From Lachnospiraceae bacterium JLR.KK002 (GTDB taxonomy: Bacteria > Bacillota > Clostridia > Lachnospirales > Lachnospiraceae), in NCBI GenBank assembly GCA_036941025.1, contig JAYMNP010000001.1:310001-374000 (forward strand): DNA of 64,000 nucleotides, given 5' to 3'. Below are positions 35,681-43,483 of this stretch, in pieces (position 1 is the stretch's first letter; each line of letters begins with the position of its first letter). The notes beneath the pieces are model-generated. The model did not search any database and was not told where the DNA came from. It worked only from the letters and a program-made list of their open reading frames with translations. A program made the translations under genes and the position numbers.

Positions 35681-36433
35681 ATGGCAAGAAAGAAAATTAT
35701 TGCAGGAAACTGGAAAATGAATAAAACTCCGAGTGAAGCAGTGGCTCTGGTAAATGAACTGAAACCGCTGGTGGCAAATGATGATGTGGACGTGGTATTC
35801 TGCGTACCGACTATCGACATTATCCCTGCAATGGAAGCAGCAAAAGGCTCCAATATCAATATTGGCGCTGAGAATATGTACTATGAGGAAAGCGGCGCAT
35901 ATACCGGAGAAATCGCTCCCAATATGCTGACAGACGCCGGTGTAAAATATGTGGTTATCGGCCATTCTGAAAGAAGAGAATATTTTGCAGAGACAGACGA
36001 AACCGTAAATAAAAAAGTGCTGAAAGCATTTGAACACGGAATTACTCCGATTATCTGCTGCGGAGAATCCTTAACCCAGAGAAAACAGGGCATTTACATT
36101 GACTGGATTCGTATGCAGATTAAGATTGCATTCCAGAACGTAACTGCAGAGCAGGCAAAAGGCGCAGTGATTGCATATGAGCCAATCTGGGCAATCGGAA
36201 CCGGTGAGACAGCTACTTCCGATCAGGCAGAAGAAGTGTGTGCGGCAATCCGTGCATGTATCAAAGAGGTATATGACGAAGCAACTGCAGAAGCAATCCG
36301 GATTCAGTACGGCGGTTCTGTAAATGCAGGAAACGCAGCAGAACTGTTCTCCAAACCGGACATTGACGGCGGACTGGTTGGAGGAGCTTCTCTGAAAGCT
36401 GATTTTGGTAAAATTGTCTGCTATAATAAATAA
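35681..36433 (+). CDS. tpiA: Triosephosphate isomerase
   Basis: 250 residues, full length. It interconverts dihydroxyacetone phosphate and glyceraldehyde 3-phosphate. AGNWKMNKT holds the N-terminal Asn and Lys, catalytic His is in [11 protein letters not shown], catalytic Glu in [11 protein letters not shown], and [11 protein letters not shown] closes the phosphate site. Likely one transcript with pgk, ended by the strong hairpin at 36477. Confidence 0.97.
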   Translation: MARKKIIAGNWKMNKTPSEAVALVNELKPLVANDDVDVVFCVPTIDIIPAMEAAKGSNINIGAENMYYEESGAYTGEIAPNMLTDAGVKYVVIGHSERREYFAETDETVNKKVLKAFEHGITPIICCGESLTQRKQGIYIDWIRMQIKIAFQNVTAEQAKGAVIAYEPIWAIGTGETATSDQAEEVCAAIRACIKEVYDEATAEAIRIQYGGSVNAGNAAELFSKPDIDGGLVGGASLKADFGKIVCYNK

Positions 36434-36476
36434 AATATTTCGCTGGTAACAGGAACATAAAAAAGAATTTCGTTTT

Positions 36477-36520
36477 ACTCCCTTCCGGTTATGGAATATC
36501 CATAACCGGAAGGGAGTTTT
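36477..36520 (+). terminator. Strong intrinsic terminator after tpiA
   Basis: Perfect 18-bp stem, ACTCCCTTCCGGTTATGG (36477-36494) with its complement at 36500-36517, 5-nt loop AATAT, then TTTT. The T-run is the start of palindromic copy D. Confidence 0.92.
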
Positions 36521-36660
36521 ATCTTACAGGAAAGACCTTGTCACGCTAAAGTGTGAAAGTGTCTTCCTATAAGATAAAACCATTATGCGCACTCGCACAG
36601 GAGGAAAATATTGCTTTGCAATTGTGCCCGGCGCAGCAAACCGTCCAGGTCCCTCATGAT
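36517..36660. repeat. Dispersed palindromic element, copy D, with extended right flank
   Basis: Arms 36517-36536 and 36561-36580 (about 19 of 20 pairing; core ATCTTACAGGAA) enclose TCACGC-TAAA-GTGTGA. The right flank, from ATTATGCGCACTCGCACAGG through TTGCAATTGTGC to GTCCAGGTCCCTCATGATT (ending 36660), is shared with copy E at 44170-44440, which carries two extra insertions. Confidence 0.82.
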
Positions 36661-36668
36661 TGAGGGAT

Positions 36669-36785
36669 TCAGGGAGCCCTGCGGACCTGTCCGCTTTGTT
36701 CTGATTCACTGTCTCTGTTTTCCTTTTCGCTCCATCCGGCAGTCTGCAATCCTGAAAGTAATCTTGCAACTTCTGTCAGATTCAT
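36669..36785 (-). CDS. Small hypothetical protein, 38 residues, probably truncated
   Basis: A minus-strand frame from 36785 gives 38 residues starting NLTEVARLLSGLQTAGWSEK and ending in a polar tail. The N-terminal part looks like a folded small helical protein; the C-terminal part looks frame-shifted or fused into repeat sequence. Ribosome binding sequence (ACAGGAAA) is weak. Function unknown; it may be a gene remnant. Otherwise the 36434-37100 gap holds the terminator, copy D and the DeoR promoter. Confidence 0.35.
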   Translation of the reverse strand: MNLTEVARLLSGLQTAGWSEKENRDSESEQSGQVRRAP

Positions 36786-36849
36786 TTCCTGTCACATCCC
36801 TTTCTGCTTCATGAAGACTGAGCCGATACAGATATTTGAAATTGCATAA

Positions 36850-37022
36850 CTTTTGAAACAAAATAATTTATTTTGAAAACTTTTAAAATAAAAGTTGACA
36901 AACCAAGAAAAGGTTGTTATTATAACAATATAAACTTTCGTATCAACAATGAAGAAACAAAAAACTTTTGGTACAAAAGAAAGTGATTCACGTATGATAT
37001 CGCGAAGCAATTATGGTATAAT
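36850..37022 (+). promoter_or_regulatory. Promoter and operators of the DeoR regulator gene
   Basis: TTGACA (36895-36900), 17-bp spacer, TATTAT (36918-36923) is a good promoter. Palindromic sequences flank it: CTTTTGAAACAAAAT (36850-36864) upstream and a perfect CTTTTGGTACAAAAG (36965-36979) downstream, both of form CTTTTG-N3-CAAAA. They are candidate DeoR sites for autoregulation. An extended -10, TGGTATAAT (37014-37022), may be a second promoter. Confidence 0.65.
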
Positions 37023-37100
37023 GGAAGGAGCAGATGCTTATGAAGTGAAAGAACGGAACCATGGCTGCCATCCGGCTGTGGATTCCCAGGAGGTATGAGA

Positions 37101-37862
37101 ATGGATGCAATGGAACAGCGCAGGAATGCAATTGTAGATTTGATAAATCAGAGCGGAAATATCAGTTTTGCACAATTGAAGAAACGATTTCCGCAGATAT
37201 CTGAAATGACACTGCGCACAGATTTAAAAGCTCTTGATGAAGCAAAGCGGATTGTCCGTGTGCACGGAGGTGCAAAATCCGTAGACGTTGTAGTGGGAAC
37301 AGACGATATGTTAAGCCGGAGGCTGGTGCGCAACATTGAGGCAAAGCAGTTGATTGCCGGGAAAGCACTGGAACTGATTCGGAAAGATACCACAATTTTT
37401 CTGGATTCCGGAAGTACCACCACAGCGCTGGCGTCCTGTATGATGGACCAGTCGAACCTGATATATACCAGTTCCCTGACCTGTGCGGCGGAACTTTCCC
37501 GGCTGAAAAACCCTGCGGTACATGTGCTGGGAGGAACCATGAACCGGTACAGTATGAGCGTATGCGGAATTCATACGATACAGGAAATACAGAGAATCAA
37601 TTTTGAACAGGTATTTATGGGTGTAACCGGCTACTGTGAACAGACAGGATTTACCTGCGGCGTGGACGAAGAAGCAGTTCTGAAAAGGACTGTTATGGAC
37701 CGGGCCGGACAGAAAATTATCCTGATGGATTCATCCAAAACAGAGGTGAAAAGTACATATTCCATCTGCGGGCTGGAGGATGTGGATCTTATTATTTCCG
37801 ACGGCGGCCTTTCAGAAGAATTTCAGAAAGAATGCAGGAATTATAAGATACCGGTCATCTGA
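37101..37862 (+). CDS. DeoR family sugar-phosphate responsive regulator
   Basis: 253 residues from ATG 37101, which has AGGAGG (37088-37093) 7 bp upstream; an ATG two codons earlier is too close. N-terminal winged helix (ISFAQLKKRFPQISEMTLRT) and C-terminal DeoR effector domain (IFLDSGSTTTALASCM, and MDSSKTEVKS). DeoR regulators sense phosphorylated sugars and repress the adjacent catabolic operon, here a mannitol-type PTS and a polyol-phosphate dehydrogenase 97 bp downstream. The CTTTTG-N3-CAAAAG palindromes in its own leader are likely operators. Confidence 0.92.
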   Translation: MDAMEQRRNAIVDLINQSGNISFAQLKKRFPQISEMTLRTDLKALDEAKRIVRVHGGAKSVDVVVGTDDMLSRRLVRNIEAKQLIAGKALELIRKDTTIFLDSGSTTTALASCMMDQSNLIYTSSLTCAAELSRLKNPAVHVLGGTMNRYSMSVCGIHTIQEIQRINFEQVFMGVTGYCEQTGFTCGVDEEAVLKRTVMDRAGQKIILMDSSKTEVKSTYSICGLEDVDLIISDGGLSEEFQKECRNYKIPVI

Positions 37863-37958
37863 TGCACAAAAGGCGATTCTTTTATCCGGGATTCCGTATC
37901 CACATACGGGACAGTTATTTTGCAGTCAGGAGCAAATCAAGGTCAAAGGAGATAATTT

Positions 37959-39824
37959 ATGAAAAACGGAGTTCAGCGTTTTGGTAAATTTCTCTCAGCA
38001 ATGATTATGCCCAATATAGGCGCGTTGATTGCGTTTGGTTTTCTGGCGGCGTTTTTTAACGACAAAGGCTGGATACCGCATGAGGGATTTGCCACCATTT
38101 TTTCAGCTATTTTAGTTTATTTAATTCCAATCTTAATCGCTTCCACAGGTGGAAAACTTATTGGAGGCGAACGGGGCAGCGTAGTGGCTGCAATCGCGGT
38201 GGTGGGAGCCATAATGAGCGATCCGGACACCACAATGCTGATGGCGGCCATGATTATGGGGCCTCTGGCAGGATTTTGCATCAAAAAATTTGACAAAGCC
38301 ATGGAAGGGCGTATGCCGGCAGGCTTTGAAATGCTGATTAACAACTTTTCCGTTGGAATTCTGGGAATGCTGCTGGCCATGTTCGGATTTCTTGCAGTAG
38401 GGCCTTTTATGAATGTGATTCTTGGGATTTTGTCCGCAGGAGTGACATTCCTGGTGGAACACAGTGTTCTTCCGCTGATTGCGGTTTTTATCGAGCCGGC
38501 GAAGGTACTGTTTCTGAACAATGCACTGAATCATGGAATTTTCACACCCATTGCCACTGCTCAGGCGGCAGAGACCGGAAAATCCATTATGTACATGCTG
38601 GAAGCAAATCCCGGCCCCGGCCTTGGCGTACTGCTGGCTTACATGTTTTTCTGTAAAGATAAGGAAACCAGGCAGTCTGCCCCCGGTGCGGTGATTATCC
38701 ATCTGTTAGGCGGTATCCATGAAATTTATTTCCCCTATATTCTGATGAACCCCCTGGTGATTGTGGGGCCCATTCTGGGCAATATGGCGGCGATTTTCTG
38801 GTTCAATCTGACAGACTGCGGACTGGTGGGGCCCGCTTCTCCAGGTTCCATTATCGCATACCTGATGATGACGCCTGGAAACAGAATGGTTCAGGTGATT
38901 GTAGGCGTACTGATTGCCACTGTGATTTCTTTCCTGGTTTCTTCTGCCATCATCCGCATGTCCAAAGGCAAAAGCCTGGAGGAGGCACAGGAAGAACTGG
39001 CCAGCCGGAAAGCGGAAGCAAAAGGAACCGCTCAGACTCCGGCGTCCATTACAGCAGAAGGTGTGAAAAAAGTAGTATTTGCCTGCGACGCAGGTATGGG
39101 TTCTTCCGCTATGGGGGCAACGAAGTTCCGAAATCGTATTAAGGCCCAGCGGCCGGATCTGACGGTAATCAATACGTCTGTGGATACCATTCCGCCGGAC
39201 TGCGACATTGCAGTGGTGCAGATTACGCTGGTGGAACGGGCAAGGAAATCCGTGCCCAACGCCCAGATGGTGACCATCAACAATTTCCTGGCTGACCCGG
39301 CGCTGGACACTCTGTATGCACAGCTGACAGCGGAAGGTGGAACAAAACAGGAAGATAGCGCACCTGAACAGCCGAAGGAAGAAAACACTCCGGCGTCATC
39401 CGGAACAGGAATTCTGGTCAGGGACGGAATCAGGCTGAACCTGAAATCTGTTTCCAAAGAAGAGGCCATTCAGGCGGCAGGAGAACTTCTGGTGAAGCTG
39501 GGGTATGTGGATTCTTCTTACATTGATGCCATGCAGGAGAGGGAGAAAATAGTGACCACCTATATGGGCCTTGGCGTGGCTATTCCCCATGGAACTTCTC
39601 AGGCCAAAGGGACTGTGAAAAAGACGGGTATCGTGGTTCTGCAGTATCCGGAGGGCGTTGTGTTCGGAGAAGAGAAAGCACAGCTTGTATTCGGTATCGC
39701 AGGTGTAGGCGACGAGCATCTGGAACTGCTGGGAAAAATCTGCGGAATGCTGGAAAATGAAGCAGTTCTGGAAGAATTTAAGACAACGAATCAGATTGAC
39801 TGGGTATTGGAAAAATTAAATTAA
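37959..39824 (+). CDS. mtlA: PTS mannitol-type transporter, EIICBA
   Basis: 621 residues, full three-domain MtlA (E. coli MtlA is 637). EIIC (about 1-340) has eight or so membrane helices and the GGIHEIYFPY motif; EIIB phospho-cysteine is Cys376 in VFACDAGMGSS; EIIA phospho-histidine is His544 in VAIPHGTS. It takes up and phosphorylates a hexitol. AAGGAG precedes the start. Because the downstream dehydrogenase is not MtlD, the sugar may be mannitol or another polyol. Confidence 0.93.
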   Translation: MKNGVQRFGKFLSAMIMPNIGALIAFGFLAAFFNDKGWIPHEGFATIFSAILVYLIPILIASTGGKLIGGERGSVVAAIAVVGAIMSDPDTTMLMAAMIMGPLAGFCIKKFDKAMEGRMPAGFEMLINNFSVGILGMLLAMFGFLAVGPFMNVILGILSAGVTFLVEHSVLPLIAVFIEPAKVLFLNNALNHGIFTPIATAQAAETGKSIMYMLEANPGPGLGVLLAYMFFCKDKETRQSAPGAVIIHLLGGIHEIYFPYILMNPLVIVGPILGNMAAIFWFNLTDCGLVGPASPGSIIAYLMMTPGNRMVQVIVGVLIATVISFLVSSAIIRMSKGKSLEEAQEELASRKAEAKGTAQTPASITAEGVKKVVFACDAGMGSSAMGATKFRNRIKAQRPDLTVINTSVDTIPPDCDIAVVQITLVERARKSVPNAQMVTINNFLADPALDTLYAQLTAEGGTKQEDSAPEQPKEENTPASSGTGILVRDGIRLNLKSVSKEEAIQAAGELLVKLGYVDSSYIDAMQEREKIVTTYMGLGVAIPHGTSQAKGTVKKTGIVVLQYPEGVVFGEEKAQLVFGIAGVGDEHLELLGKICGMLENEAVLEEFKTTNQIDWVLEKLN

Positions 39825-39841
39825 AATCAGGAGGAAATAAA

Positions 39842-41098
39842 ATGAAAGCAAGAGGCGTCAGACTTTACGGAGCAAATGATATCAGACTGGAAGAATTTGA
39901 ACTTCCCGAAATAAAAGAAGATGAAATTCTGGTAAAAGTAGTAAGCGACAGTATCTGCATGTCTACCTGGAAAATGGTGCAGGCAGGAAAGGAACACAAA
40001 CGGGTGCCGGAGAATGTGGCGGAACATCCGGTTATTATCGGCCATGAATTTACCGGAGATATTGTAAAAGTAGGCGAGAAATGGAAAAATCAGTTTCACG
40101 AAGGGAAAAAATTTGCCCAGCAGCCGGCCATTCCCGGACAGATGGAATCACCGGGATACTCCTATGAATTTTTCGGCGGCGCCACAACCTACTGCATTTT
40201 TCCCAACGATGTAATCGAAAAGGGATGTATCTGGGAATACGACGGAGACAGCTACTTTGAGGCTTCCCTTGCAGAACCCATGAGCTGCTGTATCGGCGGA
40301 TATCACAGCAACTACCACAATGAACATCTTTCCTATGAACATAAAATGGGTACCCTGGCCGGAGGAAACATTCTGATTCTGGGCGGCTGCGGCCCCATGG
40401 GACTGGGAGCAGTGAGCTATGGCCTTACCTTTGAAAACAAGCCGAAGCGTATTGTGGTGACAGATATCAATGATGAGAAAATTGCCAGAGCAAAAGAAGT
40501 GGTTCCGGAAGCAGAAGCCAGAGAAAAGGGCGTGGAACTTCATTACATCAATACTGCAAATATGGAAGACCCTGTTGCAGAGCTTCGCGCCATCACAGAA
40601 GGCGTGGGATACAGCGATGTATTCGTCTATGCTCCGGTACAGAGTATCGCAGAGATGGGTAACCGTCTGCTGTCTGTGGATGGCTGCATGAATTTCTTTG
40701 CAGGGCCTACGGATACACAGTTTTCCGCAAGCATGAATCTCTATGACTGTCATTATGCCAGAACCAAGATTATGGGTTCCACAGGGGGCAATACCAATGA
40801 CATGAAGGAGGCCATTGAAAAATCAGCCAAAGGCCTGATTAATTCGGCAGTTATGGTCACACATGTAGGCGGCATGGATTCCATTGCGGAGACGACGAAG
40901 AATCTGCCCGCTATCCCCGGCGGAAAAAAACTGGCCTATACCCAGTTTGACATGCCCATGACAGCCATTGAAGATTTCGGAAAACTGGGAGAAAAAGACC
41001 CCTTCTTTAAAGAACTGGATGAATGCTGTAAGAGAAATAAGGGGCTCTGGTCAAAAGAAGCGGAAGAGATGCTGTTTGAGCATTTCGGAGTAAAATGA
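39842..41098 (+). CDS. Zinc-type polyol/sorbose-phosphate dehydrogenase (SorE-like)
   Basis: 418 residues, medium-chain dehydrogenase. The N-terminal catalytic domain has CMSTWKMVQAG and GHEFTGDIVKVGEKW; the Rossmann part has LILGGCGPMGLGAVSYG; long inserts set it apart from ordinary alcohol dehydrogenases and resemble L-sorbose-1-phosphate reductase (SorE). It starts 17 bp after mtlA with AGGAGG. It probably oxidises the phosphorylated polyol delivered by MtlA. The classical long-chain MtlD is absent from the window. Confidence 0.8.
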   Translation: MKARGVRLYGANDIRLEEFELPEIKEDEILVKVVSDSICMSTWKMVQAGKEHKRVPENVAEHPVIIGHEFTGDIVKVGEKWKNQFHEGKKFAQQPAIPGQMESPGYSYEFFGGATTYCIFPNDVIEKGCIWEYDGDSYFEASLAEPMSCCIGGYHSNYHNEHLSYEHKMGTLAGGNILILGGCGPMGLGAVSYGLTFENKPKRIVVTDINDEKIARAKEVVPEAEAREKGVELHYINTANMEDPVAELRAITEGVGYSDVFVYAPVQSIAEMGNRLLSVDGCMNFFAGPTDTQFSASMNLYDCHYARTKIMGSTGGNTNDMKEAIEKSAKGLINSAVMVTHVGGMDSIAETTKNLPAIPGGKKLAYTQFDMPMTAIEDFGKLGEKDPFFKELDECCKRNKGLWSKEAEEMLFEHFGVK

Positions 41099-41138
41099 AC
41101 AGGAATCTGAATTTTTCAGGTTGCACCTGATATAAAAT

Positions 41139-41180
41139 AATAAGGCGTTTGCCCCGATTTACAGGGGTGAACGCCTTATT
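41139..41180 (+). terminator. Hairpin after the dehydrogenase gene
   Basis: AATAAGGCGTT (41139-41149) / AACGCCTTATT (41170-41180), with an inner CCCC/GGGG. The T-run is short (ATT), so termination may be weak, but position and stem fit the end of the DeoR-mtlA-dehydrogenase operon. Confidence 0.7.
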
Positions 41181-41181
41181 G

Positions 41182-41223
41182 ACAGGAAAGCTCTTTAAAT
41201 GTTCTGTCAGCCGAACCGGTTTA
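41182..41223. repeat. Diverged 42-bp direct repeat, left copy
   Basis: 34 of 42 positions match 41734-41775, including an almost identical TGTCAGCCGAACCGGTTTA end. The right copy ends exactly at the stop codon of the surface protein gene, so the left copy may be the 3' scar of a lost paralogue. The pair brackets the toxin-antitoxin locus. Confidence 0.65.
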
Positions 41224-41275
41224 ATAGTCGTTGTTTCATTCCATTTATAAGGTATCAGATTTTTTTGGGAAATTC

Positions 41276-41304
41276 TTGAATAATTTGTGATGGTATGTTA
41301 TATT
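41276..41304 (+). promoter_or_regulatory. Promoter of the putative antitoxin RNA
   Basis: TTGAAT (41276-41281), 17-bp spacer, TATATT (41299-41304) preceded by TG one base away (extended -10). It faces rightward into the toxin gene's 3' end; transcription would start near 41311. Confidence 0.65.
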
Positions 41305-41310
41305 ATAAAC

Positions 41311-41395
41311 ATAAGAGATGCTACCGATAGACGGTTAGCCCGACATGTAGCAAAATAACCGCTTAGTTTGTCAGACTGGGGGCGGTTATTTTTGT
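41311..41395 (+). ncRNA. Putative type I antitoxin RNA
   Basis: About 85 nt between the extended -10 promoter and the bidirectional terminator. It has no good reading frame. It contains TTAGCCC (41335-41341), complementary to GGGCTAA in the toxin mRNA's ribosome-binding region (41495-41501), and GCTAC/GTAGC arms that could present it in a loop. Its 3' end is antisense to the toxin mRNA 3' end across the shared hairpin. The arrangement resembles the par (Fst) RNA I/RNA II locus; the RNA itself is predicted, not observed. Confidence 0.55.
41353..41395. terminator. Bidirectional terminator shared by toxin mRNA and antitoxin RNA
   Basis: AAATAACCGC (41353-41362) / GCGGTTATTT (41382-41391). The plus strand continues as TTTTTGTGTTTT and the minus strand has TTTT in ATTTTGC. 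The toxin stop codon (41386-41388) lies inside the right arm. Confidence 0.8.
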
Positions 41396-41490
41396 GTTTT
41401 ATGGTTATCTTTGCTTCCGATGGCGTATCCGAGACTGAAGCAAGCCACGCATAATCCAAGTACAGAAATCAATCCTTCAATCGTCAACAT
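41386..41490 (-). CDS. 34-residue hydrophobic peptide, putative type I toxin
   Basis: ATG at 41490 with AAAGGAGGG 8 nt upstream. The peptide begins MLTIEGLISVLGLC, has one membrane span through about residue 23 (ending CFSLGYAIG) and a polar SKDNHK tail, the shape of TxpA/BsrG/Fst and holin-like toxins. The leader is about 100 nt and structured: UUAGCCCUC (41561-41569) can pair perfectly with GAGGGCUAA (41495-41503) over the ribosome binding site, which would keep translation off. The opposing RNA carries a matching anti-ribosome-site stretch. Toxicity is inferred from shape and locus design. Confidence 0.65.
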   Translation of the reverse strand: MLTIEGLISVLGLCVACFSLGYAIGSKDNHKTQK

Positions 41491-41593
41491 CCACTTAGCC
41501 CTCCTTTTCCGAATTCCCTTTCAGGTTTTTATGTAATCAGAGGGTCACAGTCCCTCTGCAGAGGGCTAACCGCCTACCATCCTGGTAGCACCT

Positions 41594-41628
41594 GACATAA
41601 TTTTACCATATCATAAAATGCTTATCAA
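41594..41628 (-). promoter_or_regulatory. Promoter of the putative toxin mRNA
   Basis: On the minus strand TTGATA (41628-41623), 17-bp spacer, TAAAAT (41605-41600), giving a start near 41594 and a roughly 245-nt mRNA ending at the shared terminator. The leader (41491-41594) also contains CAGAGGG/CCCTCTG stems. Confidence 0.65.
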
Positions 41629-41733
41629 TGTAAATCGACATTTCCTTTCAGCAGTTGTTTTGCTGTATTATCTACCCCTCTGAATTTGAATATTATAGTA
41701 ACGGGAATATCGAAAAAGGAGGGTTTGTATTTT

Positions 41734-41775
41734 ACAGGGAATCCCTGTAAAGATTTTGTCGGCCGAACCGGTTTA
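41734..41775. repeat. Diverged 42-bp direct repeat, right copy; 3' hairpin of the surface gene
   Basis: Matches 41182-41223 at 34 of 42 positions. It contains ACAGGGAATCCCTGT, a small perfect hairpin that may terminate the minus-strand surface protein gene, whose stop codon is at its right edge. Confidence 0.65.
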
Positions 41776-42828
41776 CTTCCTGATTTTGCCAGTGGATTTT
41801 ACATTGCTCCACGGGCCATACAGGGTTTCTTTGCCGGATTTTTTATAGCTGCGGAGCCTTACATAATATTTTTTGCCTGTTTTCAGCTTTGTGAAAGTAT
41901 AGGAGGTTTTGGACAGGGTTTTGGATTTCATATTCTTTTTGAATTTTTTGTCCGTGGCAACCTGTACCTGATATCCGGAGGCCATTTTATCCTTTGTCCA
42001 TTTTACGGTCAGTTTTCTGCCTGCCGCTGCCTTTGCTGATTTCACGGACTGCTTCTTCGGGCTTACCTTAACCGTCACTTTTTTGGATATGGTTCCTGCC
42101 TGGATGGTTATGGAGGCAGTTCCGGTATTTTTGATGGTTACCTTTCCGGTGTTTCTGTCTACCGCGGCAATCTTCGGTTTGGAGCTTGTAAAGGTCAGAC
42201 TGCTGTTAGATGTGGCGTTGATTTTGAAAGGCTTTGCACTATACACAACCTTGTACAGAGTCTTTGTACAGGTAATGGTGGGAGCAGACTGGTCGTTGGT
42301 ATTGGGCTGGTCGTCTGCACCAGGCTGCTCATTTGAGCCAGGCTGTCCGCCTGTACCGGAGGGATCTGGTGGGCTGGTAATGGTAAAATGTACGGTTTTA
42401 CTGCCAGTGTACCGGTTCTGGCCTTCAGCGGCTGTCACCGTTACCGTAGCGGTTCCCACATTGATATGGTTGCTGTAGGAGACGGTATAATCGGTACCAG
42501 GTGTCAGTACGGCCTCTCCGGATGTGACTGTGACTGCCGGGGTTTTTGGAGTTCCGTCATAAACGTAGCTGTCCTGTTCCAGAGTTACGGTGGCTGTGAA
42601 GAGTTCTGTTGGGGTGTTATCATCGCCCTGGGAAGGTTCGCTGCCAATCAGGCGGAAAGTAATACCATATTTATTTGCATAGGTCTCTGCGGCGGAACCG
42701 CTTATGCCATAGATGACAAGGTTCTTACTGCAGTTTCCAAAAGCAAAGCCACCAATAGTTATTATGGCATGGCTTTTGTCTATATCCGATAATCTCTGTA
42801 AGTCTCTGTTTATGGGCAATTCCGGCAT
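41773..42828 (-). pseudogene. 5'-truncated BspA-like surface protein
   Basis: The readable frame is 351 residues but has no signal peptide and begins abruptly. Residues about 23-60 are the tail of a leucine-rich repeat (ITIGGFAFGNCSKNL, then GSAAETYANKYGI), as in BspA-like proteins. Next come a YDG/MBG-like beta domain (about 75-150), a Gly/Pro/Gln/Asn linker, a bacterial Ig-like domain (about 180-245) and a fibronectin type III domain with many Lys (about 255-345). Full-length relatives carry a signal peptide and many more repeats, so the 5' part has been lost; an in-frame start may be fortuitous. Confidence 0.75.
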
Positions 42829-42992
42829 TTTCCCCTTTCAATACTCTCCGTCAAAAACTGTAAATTTACGGAAAAAGGTGTCAGAAATTGTGTCAGGGAA
42901 TCCTGTCAACCCCTTTACCCGATGACGGTTGCGGGGAAACCGGGGGTTTACTGGATGAAGTTCATATGCCGGGAATCCCAAGAATGGAAAAA

Positions 42993-43026
42993 GGGATGTT
43001 CCAAATGCATTTTATTGGAACATCCC
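42993..43026 (-). terminator. Terminator overlapping the end of the first RHH gene
   Basis: GGGATGTTCCAA (42993-43004) / TTGGAACATCCC (43015-43026). Read on the minus strand it is followed by TTTTTCC. The RHH stop codon lies in the loop. A near copy is at 44730-44763. Confidence 0.8.
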
Positions 43027-43176
43027 TTGATTACTATTTTTTTCTTTTAAATATTCCTTTAATACAAGATTAACGTATTGTGAAAATGACCTGTCGTCCT
43101 GTTCCGCTAACTTTTTAATCTCATTTATAATTTCCTCATCAAGTGTGATACTTACTTTTATTTTAAGAGGTTTCAT
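43012..43176 (-). CDS. Ribbon-helix-helix protein, copy 1
   Basis: 54 residues from 43176, with AAAAAGGAG 8 nt upstream. N-terminal beta strand PLKIKVSITLDEE and two helices (INEIKKLAEQDDRS, then QYVNLVLKEYLKEK) are the CopG/Arc ribbon-helix-helix fold of small DNA-binding repressors and antitoxins. It is about 90% identical to copy 2 over the first 40 residues. A pair of 10-bp direct repeats lies 63-82 bp upstream. No toxin gene is adjacent, so a stand-alone repressor is as likely as an antitoxin. Confidence 0.85.
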   Translation of the reverse strand: MKPLKIKVSITLDEEIINEIKKLAEQDDRSFSQYVNLVLKEYLKEKNSNQGMFQ

Positions 43177-43238
43177 ATTACTACTCCTTTTTAATATAAT
43201 ATATCACCCTATAGCTTTTTATATTGTTTCATCGCCTA

Positions 43239-43258
43239 AAGTAGTGTTAAGTAGTATT
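43239..43258. promoter_or_regulatory. Tandem 10-bp operator repeats upstream of RHH copy 1
   Basis: AAGTAGTGTT (43239-43248) followed at once by AAGTAGTATT (43249-43258). Head-to-tail repeats with one helical turn spacing suit cooperative binding of ribbon-helix-helix dimers. Confidence 0.6.
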
Positions 43259-43267
43259 ATTGATAAT

Positions 43268-43423
43268 TTATTCCTGTTTATTATTCTTATCTCTTAAAAA
43301 CTCTTTCAAGACAAGATTAATGTATTGTGAAAGCGACCTGTCGTCCTGTTCTGCTAACTTTTTAATCTCATTTATAATTTCCTCATCAAGCGTAATGCTT
43401 ACTTTTATTTTAAGAGGTTTCAT
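43268..43423 (-). CDS. Ribbon-helix-helix protein, copy 2
   Basis: 51 residues from 43423; AAAAAAGGAG upstream. Same fold and nearly the same sequence as copy 1 (PLKIKVSITLDEE, RSLSQYINLVLKEFL), differing mostly in the C-terminal tail. Copies 1 and 2 lie head to tail with similar leaders, so they arose by tandem duplication. Its operator-like repeats (43484-43503) lie between it and the divergent unknown gene at 43535 and could control both. Confidence 0.85.
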   Translation of the reverse strand: MKPLKIKVSITLDEEIINEIKKLAEQDDRSLSQYINLVLKEFLRDKNNKQE

Positions 43424-43483
43424 GTTATCACTCCTTTTTTACAATATATCATTTCATATCATTTCATATTGACTTATCGCTTT

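Noticed and set aside
37021..37098. 25-codon leader peptide overlapping the DeoR start
   Set aside because: It begins inside a likely extended -10 box (37014-37022) and has no ribosome binding site or attenuator-like codon run.
41139..41180. Riboswitch between the dehydrogenase and the accessory region
   Set aside because: It is a plain inverted repeat at an operon end; a terminator is the simpler reading.
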